A DNA stretch of 64,000 nucleotides, from NCBI GenBank assembly GCA_032622095.1, contig CP136063.1, positions 271,119,426 to 271,183,425 on the forward strand, written 5' to 3'. The translations under genes and the position numbers were made by a program. Source of the stretch: Siphonodentalium dalli (Eukaryota; Mollusca; Scaphopoda; Gadilida; Siphonodentaliidae). Positions 10,281-20,714 of the stretch are shown piece by piece (the first letter of the stretch is position 1; each line of letters opens with the position of its first letter). The notes beneath the pieces are model-generated. The model had not been told where the DNA came from. It saw only the letters and a list, made by a program, of their open reading frames with translations, and did no database searches.

Positions 10281-11641
10281 TTGAATGGTTTCTGGCCAGC
10301 CTTAGATATTTTTGTTTGATTTTCTATACTAAATACTTCTTGAGAATCATTCATTTTATTTGTGGTGGGTACTTTAGCCTTTGTTTGACAGATCTGGTCT
10401 GAACTTAGGCCATGTGTTTTCGCAACTATATTACCTTTAAATATAGACATATACGAGTCTGAATTATTCATGATCATGACCGGTATATCTCGTTTTGATG
10501 CAGAAACTATCCCGTCCATAATGGACACATTAGGTTCATCCTTAAATACGCCGATATCGGCGTGACTTACTCCAAGATATGGTGTCTCATACATGTCTGG
10601 TGTACCAATTATTTTTGTGTTCACCAATGCACATGAATGGGATGGTAATTTGATATCTTGCCGCGAACGTAGCAATGATGCTATATGTAAATCCTGTAAC
10701 ATGGGAAATGTTTTGTTGCCTACTCTAAATGCATTCAAATCGAAATAGAGTCTTACATGTTTGTCTGTTAAAAAATCGCGACCAAATATCGCTGATCTTG
10801 CTAGGTTGGGTAATATAAAGAATTTATGTACTAATGACATTGATCCAATTTTGAAGGGCAAATGTATACTGCCGTATACTTGCATATTTTGGCCTGTTGC
10901 TGAGGTCAGAATTATTTTTTCTTTTATTAACGGGGGCTTATTTGGAAGGGATCGATATACGTCACATTTTAAGCAACTTGTACTTGCCCCAGAGTCAAGT
11001 AATGCCCTAATGCGTTGGTTACCAATTTTAATAATTGTTGAACAAGGCGTTTGCTGTTGCAGTCCTTGTGCAATCTCTGCATGGTATTTGAGTTTAGGTA
11101 ATGTATGCAATTGCATCTGTTCAGACTGGTTATTTATACTTTGACAGTTTTTACTCGGCTCGTTATTATTATTATTTTGGTAAACCGTTGCAATTCGATT
11201 AGCTTGTCGTTGGTTTCGAGTTTTAGTGTTTACTTCACTATGAATGTCCTTTTGTTTGGGAACGATCTTATGTAATCGTTTATTCATATCTGTTCTAACG
11301 TGACCAGCGGAATTTCTATTTATAATTGGAGAATGCACGTGTTTGTTCGTGTTCGTATCAGCATGATAAGATGTTTTAGGTTTCAATTTATTGGCCTGGT
11401 CTGAACGATGTCTCTGTTCTTTTATAGTAACACGTGCTGCTCTGGTGTTTATGGTATTGGCAGCTGGTTTAATTGCAGAATAGCTTAGCTTCTGGTAATT
11501 AGGTGCACATTTATTTATGGTCCTATCGTTTGAGGGTGCCTTGAATAAGGCTTTGTTTTGGTATCTCGCGCTGTGATATGATGTATTATGATGATGATGA
11601 TTATGATTTTTAGAATGTCCTTGCGGCTTCTTCAAAGACAT
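10184..11641 (-). CDS. pro: Gypsy protease ORF with basic N-terminal extension
   Basis: 485 codons. An aspartic protease domain occupies about residues 198-310, with active site LLDSGAS (D216) and the later retropepsin motif AIFGRDFL (284-291). It should cleave the Gag and Gag-Pro-Pol precursors. Residues 1-190 are rich in Lys, Arg, His and Asn with a histidine run near 14-18, so they look like a disordered nucleic-acid-binding linker. Residues 311-485 form the link to RT. The ATG lies two bases after the gag stop, but the frame is open upstream and the T TTA AAC heptamer plus stem-loop predict synthesis as a Gag-Pro fusion by -1 frameshifting. The 3' end overlaps pol by 97 nt. The separate pro frame is less usual for Gypsy elements, where protease and RT often share one frame. 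Confidence 0.92.
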   Translation of the reverse strand: MSLKKPQGHSKNHNHHHHNTSYHSARYQNKALFKAPSNDRTINKCAPNYQKLSYSAIKPAANTINTRAARVTIKEQRHRSDQANKLKPKTSYHADTNTNKHVHSPIINRNSAGHVRTDMNKRLHKIVPKQKDIHSEVNTKTRNQRQANRIATVYQNNNNNEPSKNCQSINNQSEQMQLHTLPKLKYHAEIAQGLQQQTPCSTIIKIGNQRIRALLDSGASTSCLKCDVYRSLPNKPPLIKEKIILTSATGQNMQVYGSIHLPFKIGSMSLVHKFFILPNLARSAIFGRDFLTDKHVRLYFDLNAFRVGNKTFPMLQDLHIASLLRSRQDIKLPSHSCALVNTKIIGTPDMYETPYLGVSHADIGVFKDEPNVSIMDGIVSASKRDIPVMIMNNSDSYMSIFKGNIVAKTHGLSSDQICQTKAKVPTTNKMNDSQEVFSIENQTKISKAGQKPFKWDDICAPTTTKLNYLNWSPNIKMCLQTIQIR

Positions 11642-11656
11642 TCTTACATGTTTAAA
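11612..11656 (-). promoter_or_regulatory. gag-pro -1 ribosomal frameshift signal
   Basis: The slippery heptamer T TTA AAC (11650-11656, minus) is in the right phase of the gag frame, two codons before its stop. After a 5-nt spacer comes a 12-bp stem with one G-U pair (arms 11633-11644 and 11612-11623) closing a 9-nt loop. A one-base backward slip enters the frame that continues into pro. Heptamer, spacer and stem all match the known eukaryotic -1 frameshift design. A pseudoknot partner was not identified. Confidence 0.85.
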
Positions 11657-12849
11657 TATTGTTTGTTATTGGCTATGCGTCTTCGGCAATTTCGTATATC
11701 GTGGTTGTTCATCTTACATAGTGTGCAAAACTGGAGTTTCATTTTATTTGAGAAGTTTGGCCGGTTTGAGTTGTAGTCTATATTGTTTACTCGATCCTGG
11801 CGGATGTAATTGCTTTGTTTATTAAAGTTAGTATTCTGAAAATTGGATGGCATTCTGAATGGGGGGTTTTGCTGATGATTTGCGCGGTGCATTGGTTTGT
11901 TAGTTGCATAGCTATTAGATATATTATTGCGCGGTCTCCATAGTATGGGACGTCGCCTAAAATGGTCAACCTCCATGGGTTGTGGGAAGGAGTCGTGTAT
12001 TTGGTGTTGTTCATTTGACGTCGATGTTCTATCACCATAGCGACGTTTGAACCTCTGTTTAATGTTCATTTGTTTCATTGCGATCTCTGTGGCACGGTCG
12101 AGCGACGTTGGGTCATCTTTAATTAAGGTATATTTGATATGGTCATCGCGTATTCCATCCGCAAATTTTTTTACCAATTGTGTTTGTACCGCCTGTGTAT
12201 TTATTTCATTAATAAAGGCAGTGTTTGCGAGTGATCGAATTCTCTCTGCAAACATAGGTAGTGTTTCCTGGTGTGTTTGTTTTAATGTTCGCAACATGGC
12301 CAGAGCCTGTGGTGCGTCACTAATCGCGCTGAAACGGGATCGCAACTGCGCTTTCAAATCAGGCCATGTGACCGTTAGTTTGCCGTTAACCGTATTGTCA
12401 TTGATGTATCGTTGCACGAATTCGGAAACAGATGAAAGACTTGTCTGGGCCGCTATTTTAATTATTGTTTCGTCCTCTGCCCCAAGTGTCGAGGAATATT
12501 TCTCAATTTCGTGCATCCAATTTGAAAATTCTGATGGTTTGCCATCAAATGATGTAACCATTGCGTTCATGCCTATAATGGCAGATACTGTGGCCTGTGA
12601 ATGGGTGGCGGCAGAAGTTTCACGCATTGTCATGTTAAATTGACCTATTTCTCGCGTTAATTGAGATATGAGGGTATTCTGTGTGTCTTGTGCGCTCGGA
12701 ATTTGAAAGGATGGATTTGGTACATTTATGTCTTGCATGTTTGGATTACTGGCCGCGTGTAGGTGGCATTCTCGTTCCATATTGAAAGTTCGATTAAATA
12801 AACTATCTTGATTAGAATATTCCACGGATTCGGGTGGCGGTGGTTCCAT
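11644..12849 (-). CDS. gag: Gypsy Gag (capsid and nucleocapsid)
   Basis: 401 codons. Gag forms the virus-like particle and packages the element RNA. Residues about 100-265 have the pattern of the retrotransposon Gag capsid domain: FDGKPSEFSNW at 101-111, a helical LKAQLRSRF stretch at 165-173, then FAERIRSL at 200-207 and FADGIR at 229-234. A basic segment follows (about 266-275). Near the end is one zinc knuckle C375-x2-C378-x4-H383-x4-C388. The N-terminal 100 residues are polar. Translation begins at the first ATG after a 606-nt leader and ends at TAA, directly beyond the frameshift heptamer. The reading frame is intact. Confidence 0.94.
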   Translation of the reverse strand: MEPPPPESVEYSNQDSLFNRTFNMERECHLHAASNPNMQDINVPNPSFQIPSAQDTQNTLISQLTREIGQFNMTMRETSAATHSQATVSAIIGMNAMVTSFDGKPSEFSNWMHEIEKYSSTLGAEDETIIKIAAQTSLSSVSEFVQRYINDNTVNGKLTVTWPDLKAQLRSRFSAISDAPQALAMLRTLKQTHQETLPMFAERIRSLANTAFINEINTQAVQTQLVKKFADGIRDDHIKYTLIKDDPTSLDRATEIAMKQMNIKQRFKRRYGDRTSTSNEQHQIHDSFPQPMEVDHFRRRPILWRPRNNISNSYATNKPMHRANHQQNPPFRMPSNFQNTNFNKQSNYIRQDRVNNIDYNSNRPNFSNKMKLQFCTLCKMNNHDIRNCRRRIANNKQYLNM

Positions 12850-13455
12850 GAAAGTTAATTAAATCTGCTATCTGTTTTGTTTGAAAATTGTTTGGGGACA
12901 AGGGCCATACCACGCGAAAAAAATTTAGGGTGGAATTGGGTGTTAATAATCACGCCTCTAACAAGGTGTGAAAACGCACATCTGGCAAAAATGAAAAAGT
13001 TTGACTCACCAAATCCTATGAATAAACTATCACAACTGTCGAGTTCAAATTGTCTATTTGTTCTTGTCTTTGATTCTTTCGTCTTTTCTTCTCTTTTTCG
13101 TCTATGTTATCTTCTTCTGGCTGTGATCTTCGTAAGCAATTTATAAAGTTGTCTTTATTTTTGCTGCTATCTTCTGTATTTTCTTTGTTTTGGCAGCAAT
13201 GTTCTGTAGCAATTTTATAAAGTTTTTTTCTCTTTGGTTTGGCTGCTATCTTCTGTATTTTTCTTTGTTATGGCAGCAATCTTCTGTAGCAATTTTATAA
13301 AGTTTTTTCTTTTTGGGTTGGCTGCTATCTTCTGTATTTATCTTTGTTTTGGCAGCAATCTTCTGTATTCTTCTTTGGTTTTGATCGTTTAGTGGCCGAG
13401 ACTTCAAGTTGTGTAGTAGTGAGACGCAGAACTGCTAACGGCATCATTTCATCTA
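12850..13455 (-). other. 5' leader of the Gypsy element
   Basis: 606 nt between the 5' LTR and the gag ATG, non-coding on the minus strand. It holds a 79-bp tandem repeat. The bases next to the LTR do not contain the TGG that normally opens a tRNA 3'-end primer site. Confidence 0.7.
13130..13375. repeat. 79-bp tandem repeat in the leader
   Basis: GCTGCTATCTTCTGTATT recurs at about 13163, 13242 and 13321, an exact 79-bp spacing, with intervening 'ggcagcaat.ttctgtagcaattttataaag'. Three units are visible, the last truncated. Confidence 0.8.
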
Positions 13456-13925
13456 TGTGGAAGAATGAAGTCAGTTCTTGTATATCATTTATTCACATCT
13501 AATATCAATGTATGGTCAACAGCTTGTGATGGTAAATGATACATAATTGTGAATCAATCATAGATGTCATAGAACGACCGAAAGCGTCGCTTATTAATTA
13601 GCGACCTGATGTTGATGCCTGCCAATTAGTTTGAAGTGCCGAAACTAATTGAAGAGTAGATTAATGTCTGGTTTATATATCGCTAATGACTGGTAGCCGT
13701 CATTAGTGCATCTCTTTGTCTGTACTGACCCATGGGTGAACTGGGAATTATTACATAAGAACTTCTTTCCTTTGTGGCTAGTATTGCATCACTCATAGGT
13801 CGCGGCCTCTCCGAGTATGACCTTGGCAATTTGGTTGGGGTCACTTATAGTTCGATTATATTCCAGTCTCCCCCCATCGGTTAAGATAGCTATGTTTAGT
13901 ATGTATCAGGGATCATTACTCCACA
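13456..13925 (-). repeat. 5' LTR of the Gypsy element
   Basis: 470 bp, TGTGG...CCACA. No difference from the other LTR was seen in a base-by-base comparison by eye. It should supply the promoter for the minus-strand genes. Confidence 0.95.
13672..13679 (-). promoter_or_regulatory. TATA-like box in the 5' LTR
   Basis: The minus strand reads TATATAAA about 247 nt into the LTR. An AATAAA lies about 180 nt further on (13488-13493), giving the order expected for U3, R and U5. Transcription start not determined. Confidence 0.5.
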
Positions 13926-13964
13926 CAACCCTAGTTTTGTCATCCTTGGATGGGAGTATTTATA

Positions 13965-14555
13965 CAGTTAAACTTCGTTAAGTCGAATTGCAAGGGACCG
14001 TTGGATTACTTCGAGTTATCCGAGTGTTCGACTTAACTGGTTTGACCATTTGGTGACCACAAATTCCAACCAGTTGAATTCATATCGATCCGATATGGCC
14101 CACGATTGCTGCATCAGTGTCATGGCATCGATAACATTCTAATTGAGTTCAGCCTTCTTGTCAATAGCATTTCTTCGTTTGGAACATTGTTTTCGTTTTG
14201 GGAAGACATGACTGAATGAAATTATTCTCTGTATCAGGCCGTTTAAATATGGTTTTCATTTCGCCTGTCAACACTACTAATCCTCACAGGGGAAATTGAT
14301 CCCCACACCTCGTTAATATGTTAAATAAACAATGCATTAGGATAAATAAAGACTTAACCATAGTAATTAGTGTTATAATCTGGCTGGTGGAACTAAATTT
14401 CGTTTCGACTTAAGCGGAATTTCGACTTATCCACCTTCGACTTAACCGTAATTATTCTAATGGCTTTGCTCACAAGCTCAGCCGGTACCAGGGGATGGCT
14501 TCGACTTAAGTGGGGTATTCGCGTTACCGACGATCGACTTAACGAAGTTTAACTG
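13965..14555. mobile_element. pogo/Tigger-like MITE, TA-flanked
   Basis: Terminal inverted repeats start CAGTTAAACTTCGTTAAGTC (about 22 bp identical) and are flanked by TA at 13963-13964 and 14556-14557, as in Tc1/mariner-pogo elements, whose ends often start CAGT. TTCGACTTAA-like motifs recur internally (about 14030, 14405, 14425, 14448, 14500). No transposase frame remains in the 591 bp. Confidence 0.8.
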
Positions 14556-14725
14556 TACTTAATGGTATCCCTGGAATCCCTGGATTTTGTTTGTTATTAT
14601 CACAGGTTGAACAACTTTTTCTCAGAGTTGTTAGTTGAAAAGTTGCAAAAATAAACAAATTACTGTTTTATCACGGCTGCCTGGATATCTTCATCACACA
14701 TCCTGCCTAACTGGGAATTATATCA
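14556..14725. other. short unassigned stretch
   Basis: Nothing recognisable between the MITE and the next tandem-core repeat. Confidence 0.4.
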
Positions 14726-15330
14726 TACTAGCTGGTGGACCCGACTTCGTCCGGGCTGTTTCCCCCTCTGCTTTCTGGCCAAATGCGCGATTTGACCTTG
14801 AATTGATCATTTTGAAGGTCCAGGTCGGGGTCACGATTCGACCCATCCAAAACAATCCTCGGACAAATGTAACCGTAGCTACCAAATTTCGTCAAAATGC
14901 CGTCAAAAATCGCGATTTGATCTTGAATTGAACATTTTGAAGGTCAGGTCGGGGTCACGATTTGACCCGTCCAAAACGCTCCTCGAACAAAAGTAGCCCT
15001 AGGTCTCAAATTCATCAAAATTTGTCCGTTTTACCCAATTTGACCTTGAATTGAACTTTGAGGGTCAAGATCAGGTCGGGGTCACGATTTGACCCGTTCA
15101 AAAGACTCCCGGGATAAAGGTACATGTACCTATAGGTATCAAATTTCGTCTAAATCCGTCCCGATTTGACCTTGTATTGACATTTTTGAAGGTCAGGTCA
15201 GGGACCCGTCCAAAATATTCCCCGGACAAAAGTAATCCTAGGTATCAAATTTCCTCAAAATCCGTCAGGCAGTTTTCCCGGCCATATCTAACAAACAAAC
15301 AGACAGAAGTCCCAAAATATATATTAGATC
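14726..15330 (+). repeat. ACTAG-class tandem-core element 1
   Basis: It begins TACTAGCTGGTGGACCCGAC with a short CCCGAC...TCCGGG inverted pair and ends with 'aacaaacagacagaagtcccaaaatatatatt'. Between them are about four units of 124 bp, anchored by 'gatttgaccttgaattga' near 14789, 14913, 15039 and 15163. The beginning and end match the element at 20084-20714 although the internal units differ. A non-autonomous mobile repeat is inferred; its class was not determined. Confidence 0.7.
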
Positions 15331-15835
15331 TTGTATCTTTTCACACATAAACATGAACTCAGTGATTTTTTATTCTCAATGTAATAGATACAGAAACATT
15401 TTTTGAATTGGTGCAGAAATATACCACTTATATATATAGGCATTTCTTTGACACAAGGAATCTAATGCTGTGGACTAGAGTTGTCGAAGAGCACAACAAT
15501 TGGTAACAAATTTATTGACGCTGACATCAACCACATGTATATTAAAAATTTAAGAGGATATCTCGTGATTTGAGTGCACAAAAACAATTATCTCATTGAG
15601 GAAAGTAGACAAATGTTTATTTTCCTGAGTGAAAATGTTTGGTATCAAAAACAGTAAAGGTTAATCAATTGTTTTTGTTTTTATTTATTTGTTCAACAGT
15701 AATTATTTAAATAGAGATTAATGTGAAGGCACATACATGAAGGTAACATGATGGATCTTTGAAATTCTGTTGTACATCTATTTGATTTCCTAACTCTCTA
15801 CACAAGCACTATACTCTATAGGATATCTCATTTTT
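15331..15835. other. intergenic, no feature seen
   Basis: AT-rich, without recognisable genes or repeats. Confidence 0.4.
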
Positions 15836-17128
15836 ATGTTTACCCATTCCATAGTATGGTAAACATAGTGTCGTTGCCCGGATTGACCACTCGTCGTTCG
15901 TCCGTCTGTCTGTCTGTCTGTCTGTCTAGCCGTCTGTCTGTCCGTAGACACTTTACGAGTAATGCGATAACTCAAACATTTTCTATCCGATCGAAACCAA
16001 ATTTGGGTTTGATCCGAGATTTTATTACAGAGTTATGGCCCTTTTTCAACTTAGAATTCACGCATTCTGCCATAACTCAAACATCTGATTGGAACCAAAT
16101 TTGGTATGTGAGTTTCACAGCCCAAAATACAGATCGAGTTCGAATATTCGAATATTTGATCCGATTAATTTTAAAGGAGTTATGACCCTTTTTCGAAAAA
16201 AATTTGAAAAAAAACCCAAAGTTTTTTTTAATTTATTTTTAACTTTTATAATAATAATAATAAAAAAAAAAATGTTATTGACATTTGTTTTCATATAGAT
16301 ATTGATGATTATGATAAAAAGATTTCCAATATGTCCCTTTAATTGTTTTAAATAAGTTTTAAAAAAATTCAAAAACTAACACTCCAAGAGTACCCCAAAT
16401 CACCACACCAAATTTGATTAAATCGGTCCAAAATCTTGTGTTATGTACTGGTAAATCTGTTTGGAGAAACATTAAATCCAAATCACCAATTGCCTTTGGA
16501 CTACTTAGCTATTGATAAGGCTATATTATTTTCTGATGTCTCTTATGCCAATGTGCAAATAATCTGATACATAAGGCTATGGCATCTAATTTAAAATAAA
16601 GATTCAACGATAAACATCACATGATATTAACAGTAGACTTGGACATCTGTGCTGCAGAGTTATATCTTCAGATGGTCTGATATCATTATAATTGTTATTG
16701 GTTCAATAGAGAGGTCAGTGTTCAACATAAACAATTCCTGTGATATTTTGACTGCTCTGCTATATAATTTATATTAATGGGTCAGTGGTGAGGTTGCTTA
16801 TCTGTATACTAGGACACATTATTATTGTAAACTTAAATTGGACTCTCTTAACCCAAGTATTCCATGTCCAGGTCACACCTACACATTTAACCCATGGGCT
16901 TGCTGGATGTGGCGGTTTAGCATTACAGATCCTGTACCAGTGCATTCTCTTATATAAATGCCAGTGACCCATAAATTCCAATAATTTATATTATGTACAT
17001 TTGTCTATAATAGTACATAACAGTATACTCTATAATTCAACACCAAAACTCTCATTTATCCGATCATATTAAATTTTTATCGCCAAGGGATGGGTTAACA
17101 TCTGCCGATCGTGATCGGCCTCTTGTTA
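15836..17128 (+). mobile_element. HINE-like family A, copy 1
   Basis: The 5' end ATGTTTACCCATTCC is followed by its inverted complement (palindrome), then a (CTGT)n-like stretch and about 1.5 core units ('accaaatttggtatgtgag', 'gttatggcccttttt'). The 3' end carries the inverted copy GGGATGGGTTAACAT, the hairpin GCCGATCGTGATCGGC and CTCTTGTT. Asymmetric inverted repeats plus a 3' hairpin are the hallmark of Helentron-associated elements. The middle (16380-17050) is unlike other copies and may include an unrelated insertion. Confidence 0.7.
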
Positions 17129-17794
17129 TACTCGTAATGGTCCGCTTCATAAGTTATTTGCAACAGTTAATTTACTGGACTGGATTGAATTTCTGAATCA
17201 AAGAGTGTCCACAATATAAACATGCTTCTTTAATGACCCAAGACTTTGTGGTGATCTATAATTCACTCATGTTAATCTTATATCATTTTTCATACTCTCG
17301 TTAATTTCCATGAATGGCAATTTGGTTTAACACAAGTTGTTTTTAAATATTCAATCCGAAATTTGATATTTGCAGAACCTTACTTAAATTTAAGCAAAGT
17401 ATGGACAAAATCAGTTTAAAAAGATTGCAGCAGTACACTTTCAAGTTGATAATCCAATGTCATATAGACAAACAGTCTATCACCATATTGTGGTACATAC
17501 CAATTTATTCTGGGTGATTATAAATTACCTGTATATTTTATTTTTAGATATCGTAGCTATATCCCAATGTGAACCGAAATTGGACCATAACTTTTCAAAT
17601 GAACTATTGGACGAGAACAAAAGGATATGAATCTTAACAAAGGTAATGATTTAAAGCTGCATTTACTATTATACTCTAGTGACATTGGCAAAACAAATCA
17701 GTTATCACAAAAAGCAAAAAAGTGGTTGCAATTATACAAAAAATGTATTGTCAATTAGGTTGTTAAGGATAGTATATGATAAAGTGATGTGGAT
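17129..17794. other. intergenic, no feature seen
   Basis: AT-rich with no recognisable coding or repeat structure. Confidence 0.4.
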
Positions 17795-18175
17795 TTGAGC
17801 TCACTTAATGTGAAGTCTCTGGTGGCGCTATAGTCATCCGTCCGTCCATCTGTCCATCCGTCCTTCAACAATTCTTTGAACATCTTCTCCAGATCCATAG
17901 GACCGAATGGGTTCATATTTGGTGTGGATGTTCCCTAGGTGATCCACTTTCAGATTTGTTCAAATGAGCTCACTGGGTCAAATAGCTGTGAAGCCAGGGC
18001 CAAAACTCTTTCCCTCCATAGTAATTCTAAAAACGATTTCTTCTCAAGAACCATCTGACATATTTAGTATATATTTGGTCCTTGTGTGACTTTGGCAGAT
18101 CCAGCAGAAACAATGCCTGGTCTATTGGTGGCAGGAGTAAAGTTGAACCCACTATTTACTCTAAATGAAATACTT
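17795..18175 (+). repeat. family C core fragment, degenerate
   Basis: It contains 'gagctcactt', a (GTCC)n stretch, 'catatttggtgtggatgttccc' and 'caaatgagctcactgggtcaaat', close to the better preserved family C element at 36998-37480. The 3' end is not clear; sequence at 19020-19070 resembles that upstream of the family C 3' end at 48272. Confidence 0.6.
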
Positions 18176-20083
18176 GTTTGACAGAGGTTACATGTGTAGT
18201 ATTAACCCACATACTCAGTGACATACTAGAATATTTTTTATTTTCAAAGTCTTTATTTATATGTCCATGTGTACTCATAATAGTGGGGCACACATGTACT
18301 TACTCAAATAGAACATGGAGGTGGGTGTTGAAATGCATGTCAGAGTTAGTAGTCAGGCATCCAAATAAATCATCCCACATGTCCTATTCTCGCAGGGATA
18401 TGCCAAGAGGAGGGGAGGGGGATGGCGGGTTGGTTGCATATTTTTTCAATGACATTTAATTTGTTTTCCAAAACCAATTATAAATACCAAAATGAATATA
18501 TAATTATAGACCAATATAAATCAAGAGAAGGGGCTCCCAGTTGAAATATTTTACCCACTATTTATTATTTTATAACACGATATCATGGGGTGGGTTCTGC
18601 TTCTGATAAGGACAAAATTGGACAGTTTCATTAAGCTTACCTGACTGGTATCTAAAACCTTTTGTACCCTTTTTATAATTTATCCTACTATTTTAACATT
18701 TAAATTTTAGTATGAACTACTTGTAGAATTTAGTTCCAGATAACATTCACTTAATTCAAATAAATCTTCTGATGAATGTCAGTGTTATACATTTTATATG
18801 TCTTCCAACACATGTACACATGTGGTGCACATATTAAATGTCAACACATGAATCTCATATCAGGTTTGCTCAAATTGGGTTGGTTGTTCCTTGCAGATTT
18901 AATACTCTGCCTTCAAATTAATTGAATCAAGAATATGTATGTATGTCACTGTGAACACTTTAATTTCTAAGCTGAGTGTATGATTCTAACTATTTATTTT
19001 GAAGTAAATTTGACAAGTACTGACTGTTGTAATCTTCATAGTGCCAGTCTTCTCAGTTTTCATATTGAATTGTAAATTGGGCAATGTTGTCAGGCACTTA
19101 TTTGATAAGTGTTCTGAATAAATATTTATGTCATTACACAATAAAAATTCATGTTATTTTATTATGTGGCTGAAACTGGCTCCATATTTAGTGTCAGATC
19201 GGCCTGCAGCCCATTTGTGCACTAAGTGCATACATAGAGGAACTCTAATGAGTCGCAATTTTATATGAAATTTATTAACCGAGCTAAAGCTCGACTCAAA
19301 TAAAAAATTTGTGGACAAGGTTCATAAATTTTGTAAATAAATTGGATGAATTCGAGATCCATTCTATCACATAATCGCATTTTAGCAAGGAAAACGATCT
19401 CGAAATGCCTGGGGTTAAAAAAAATTTTTTTATTTCTTTACCACAACCAAATAAACCTTCAAGAAAAAATATAGTTCCATTTTGAATGCGTCTTTTCTTG
19501 CTGACAAAATTGTTCAACCACCATTATCACCAATGTTTATCTCACAGTCAACACTAAATAACACAACACAAATTGAATATCATAATTATATTCTAATTAA
19601 CATAATAATAAAGTTCTGGCATTGATATCGACATCATTGAACGGAGCTCTTACGCCACTGCGCATGGGAATTATACATGTGTGTCTTACTAAAAAATATG
19701 AGATCGGATTTAGGGGCTACTGTGTGATAAATTTTGATCTTAGACACACTCTTTCTCTGGGAGCCTTTATTCAACCGCAGCCTCTTTGTGCACTTTTAGC
19801 ACAATTTGTTCGTTTAATCATTTTAATTTAAACAAATTTTTTTTTTAAACGTTGAAAAAAATATTGAATTTATAATTATTTTTTTATGTTGAAGTCAAAA
19901 CACATTTAAAAAAAAAATTAAGTTTATTTATTTTTTAAAATCAAAATTTCGATAAAATAACGGAATTACAACATCCGATGGGGTACCGCCAGGTTACCAC
20001 AACAAATCTGGTTGAATCGATCATAGGGGTCTGGGAGAAAAGTCATTAACAGCCAGAGATCCTACTCTTTTTATATATATATA
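18176..20083. other. intergenic; one decayed repeat
   Basis: A stretch at 19266-19420 ('aaatttattaaccgag...gtggacaaggttcataaatttt') resembles 55620-55740, suggesting an old dispersed repeat. Otherwise nothing was identified. 19860-19950 is almost pure A/T. Confidence 0.4.
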
Positions 20084-20714
20084 TACTAGCCGATGAGCCC
20101 GACGTTGTCCGGGCTATTCAAAAACAAAATTTCAAGTCGATAGCTCCACCAGTTTCCGAGATCTGGTCTGCGCATGCGCGAAGCTGGCGTCGCACGGGCT
20201 CGGCGACTCGATAAAATTCGTATCCGGGGCAAGATACATTCACCTACCAAATTTCAAGTCGATAGCTCCACCCGTTTCCGAGATCTCGTCTGCGCATGCG
20301 CGAAGCTGGCGTCGCACGGGCTCGACGACCCGATAAAATTCATATCCGGGGCAAGATACATTCACATAGCAAATTTCAAGTCGATAGCTCCACCCGTTTC
20401 CGAGATCTCGTCTGCGCATGCGCGAAGCTGGCGTCGCACGGGCTCGGCGACCCGATAAAATTCGTATCCGGGGCAAGATACATTCACATAGCAAATGTCA
20501 AGTCGATAGCTCCACCCGTTTCCGAGATCTTGTCTGCGCATGCGCGAAGCGGGCGCCGCACGGGCTCGCCAATACGACAACGTTCACCACCTGGTCAAAC
20601 TACACACACGTACCAAGTTTCGTCCCGATCGGTCGAGAATCGTAGATTTGTATTAATGACAGACAGACAAACAAACATACATACAGACAGAGGTCTTCAA
20701 AATATATATGAGAT
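20084..20714 (+). repeat. ACTAG-class tandem-core element 2
   Basis: The start TACTAGCCGATGAGCCCGAC and the end 'agacagaggtcttcaaaatatatatgag' match the element at 14726. The core is four highly similar 122-bp units anchored by TCTGCGCATGCGCGAAG at about 20167, 20289, 20411 and 20533. Since 122 is not a multiple of 3, the same peptide shifts frame from unit to unit, producing several overlapping pseudo-ORFs; none is a gene. Confidence 0.8.

Larger units (their letters stand above)
4088..13925 (-). mobile_element. full-length Ty3/Gypsy LTR retrotransposon
   Basis: The element is 9,838 bp and transcribed on the minus strand. It has two 470-bp LTRs bounded by TGTGG...CCACA that read as identical, a 4-bp duplication CAAC at 4084-4087 and 13926-13929, and a purine tract inside the 3' LTR. 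It encodes gag (CCHC), protease, then reverse transcriptase, RNase H and integrase. RT before integrase, a DD35E integrase and a GPY/F-like tail place it in Ty3/Gypsy (Metaviridae). Identical LTRs mean a very recent insertion. Unusual points are three coding frames, both steps being -1, a 2.35-kb 3' non-coding part, and no normal primer binding site next to the 5' LTR. The exact lineage was not determined. Confidence 0.96.

Noticed and set aside
16769-16981. Inverted 'atgggtca...tgaccca' ends suggesting a small element or tRNA-like sequence
   Set aside because: The inverted match is only about 10 bp, no duplication, and no cloverleaf could be drawn.
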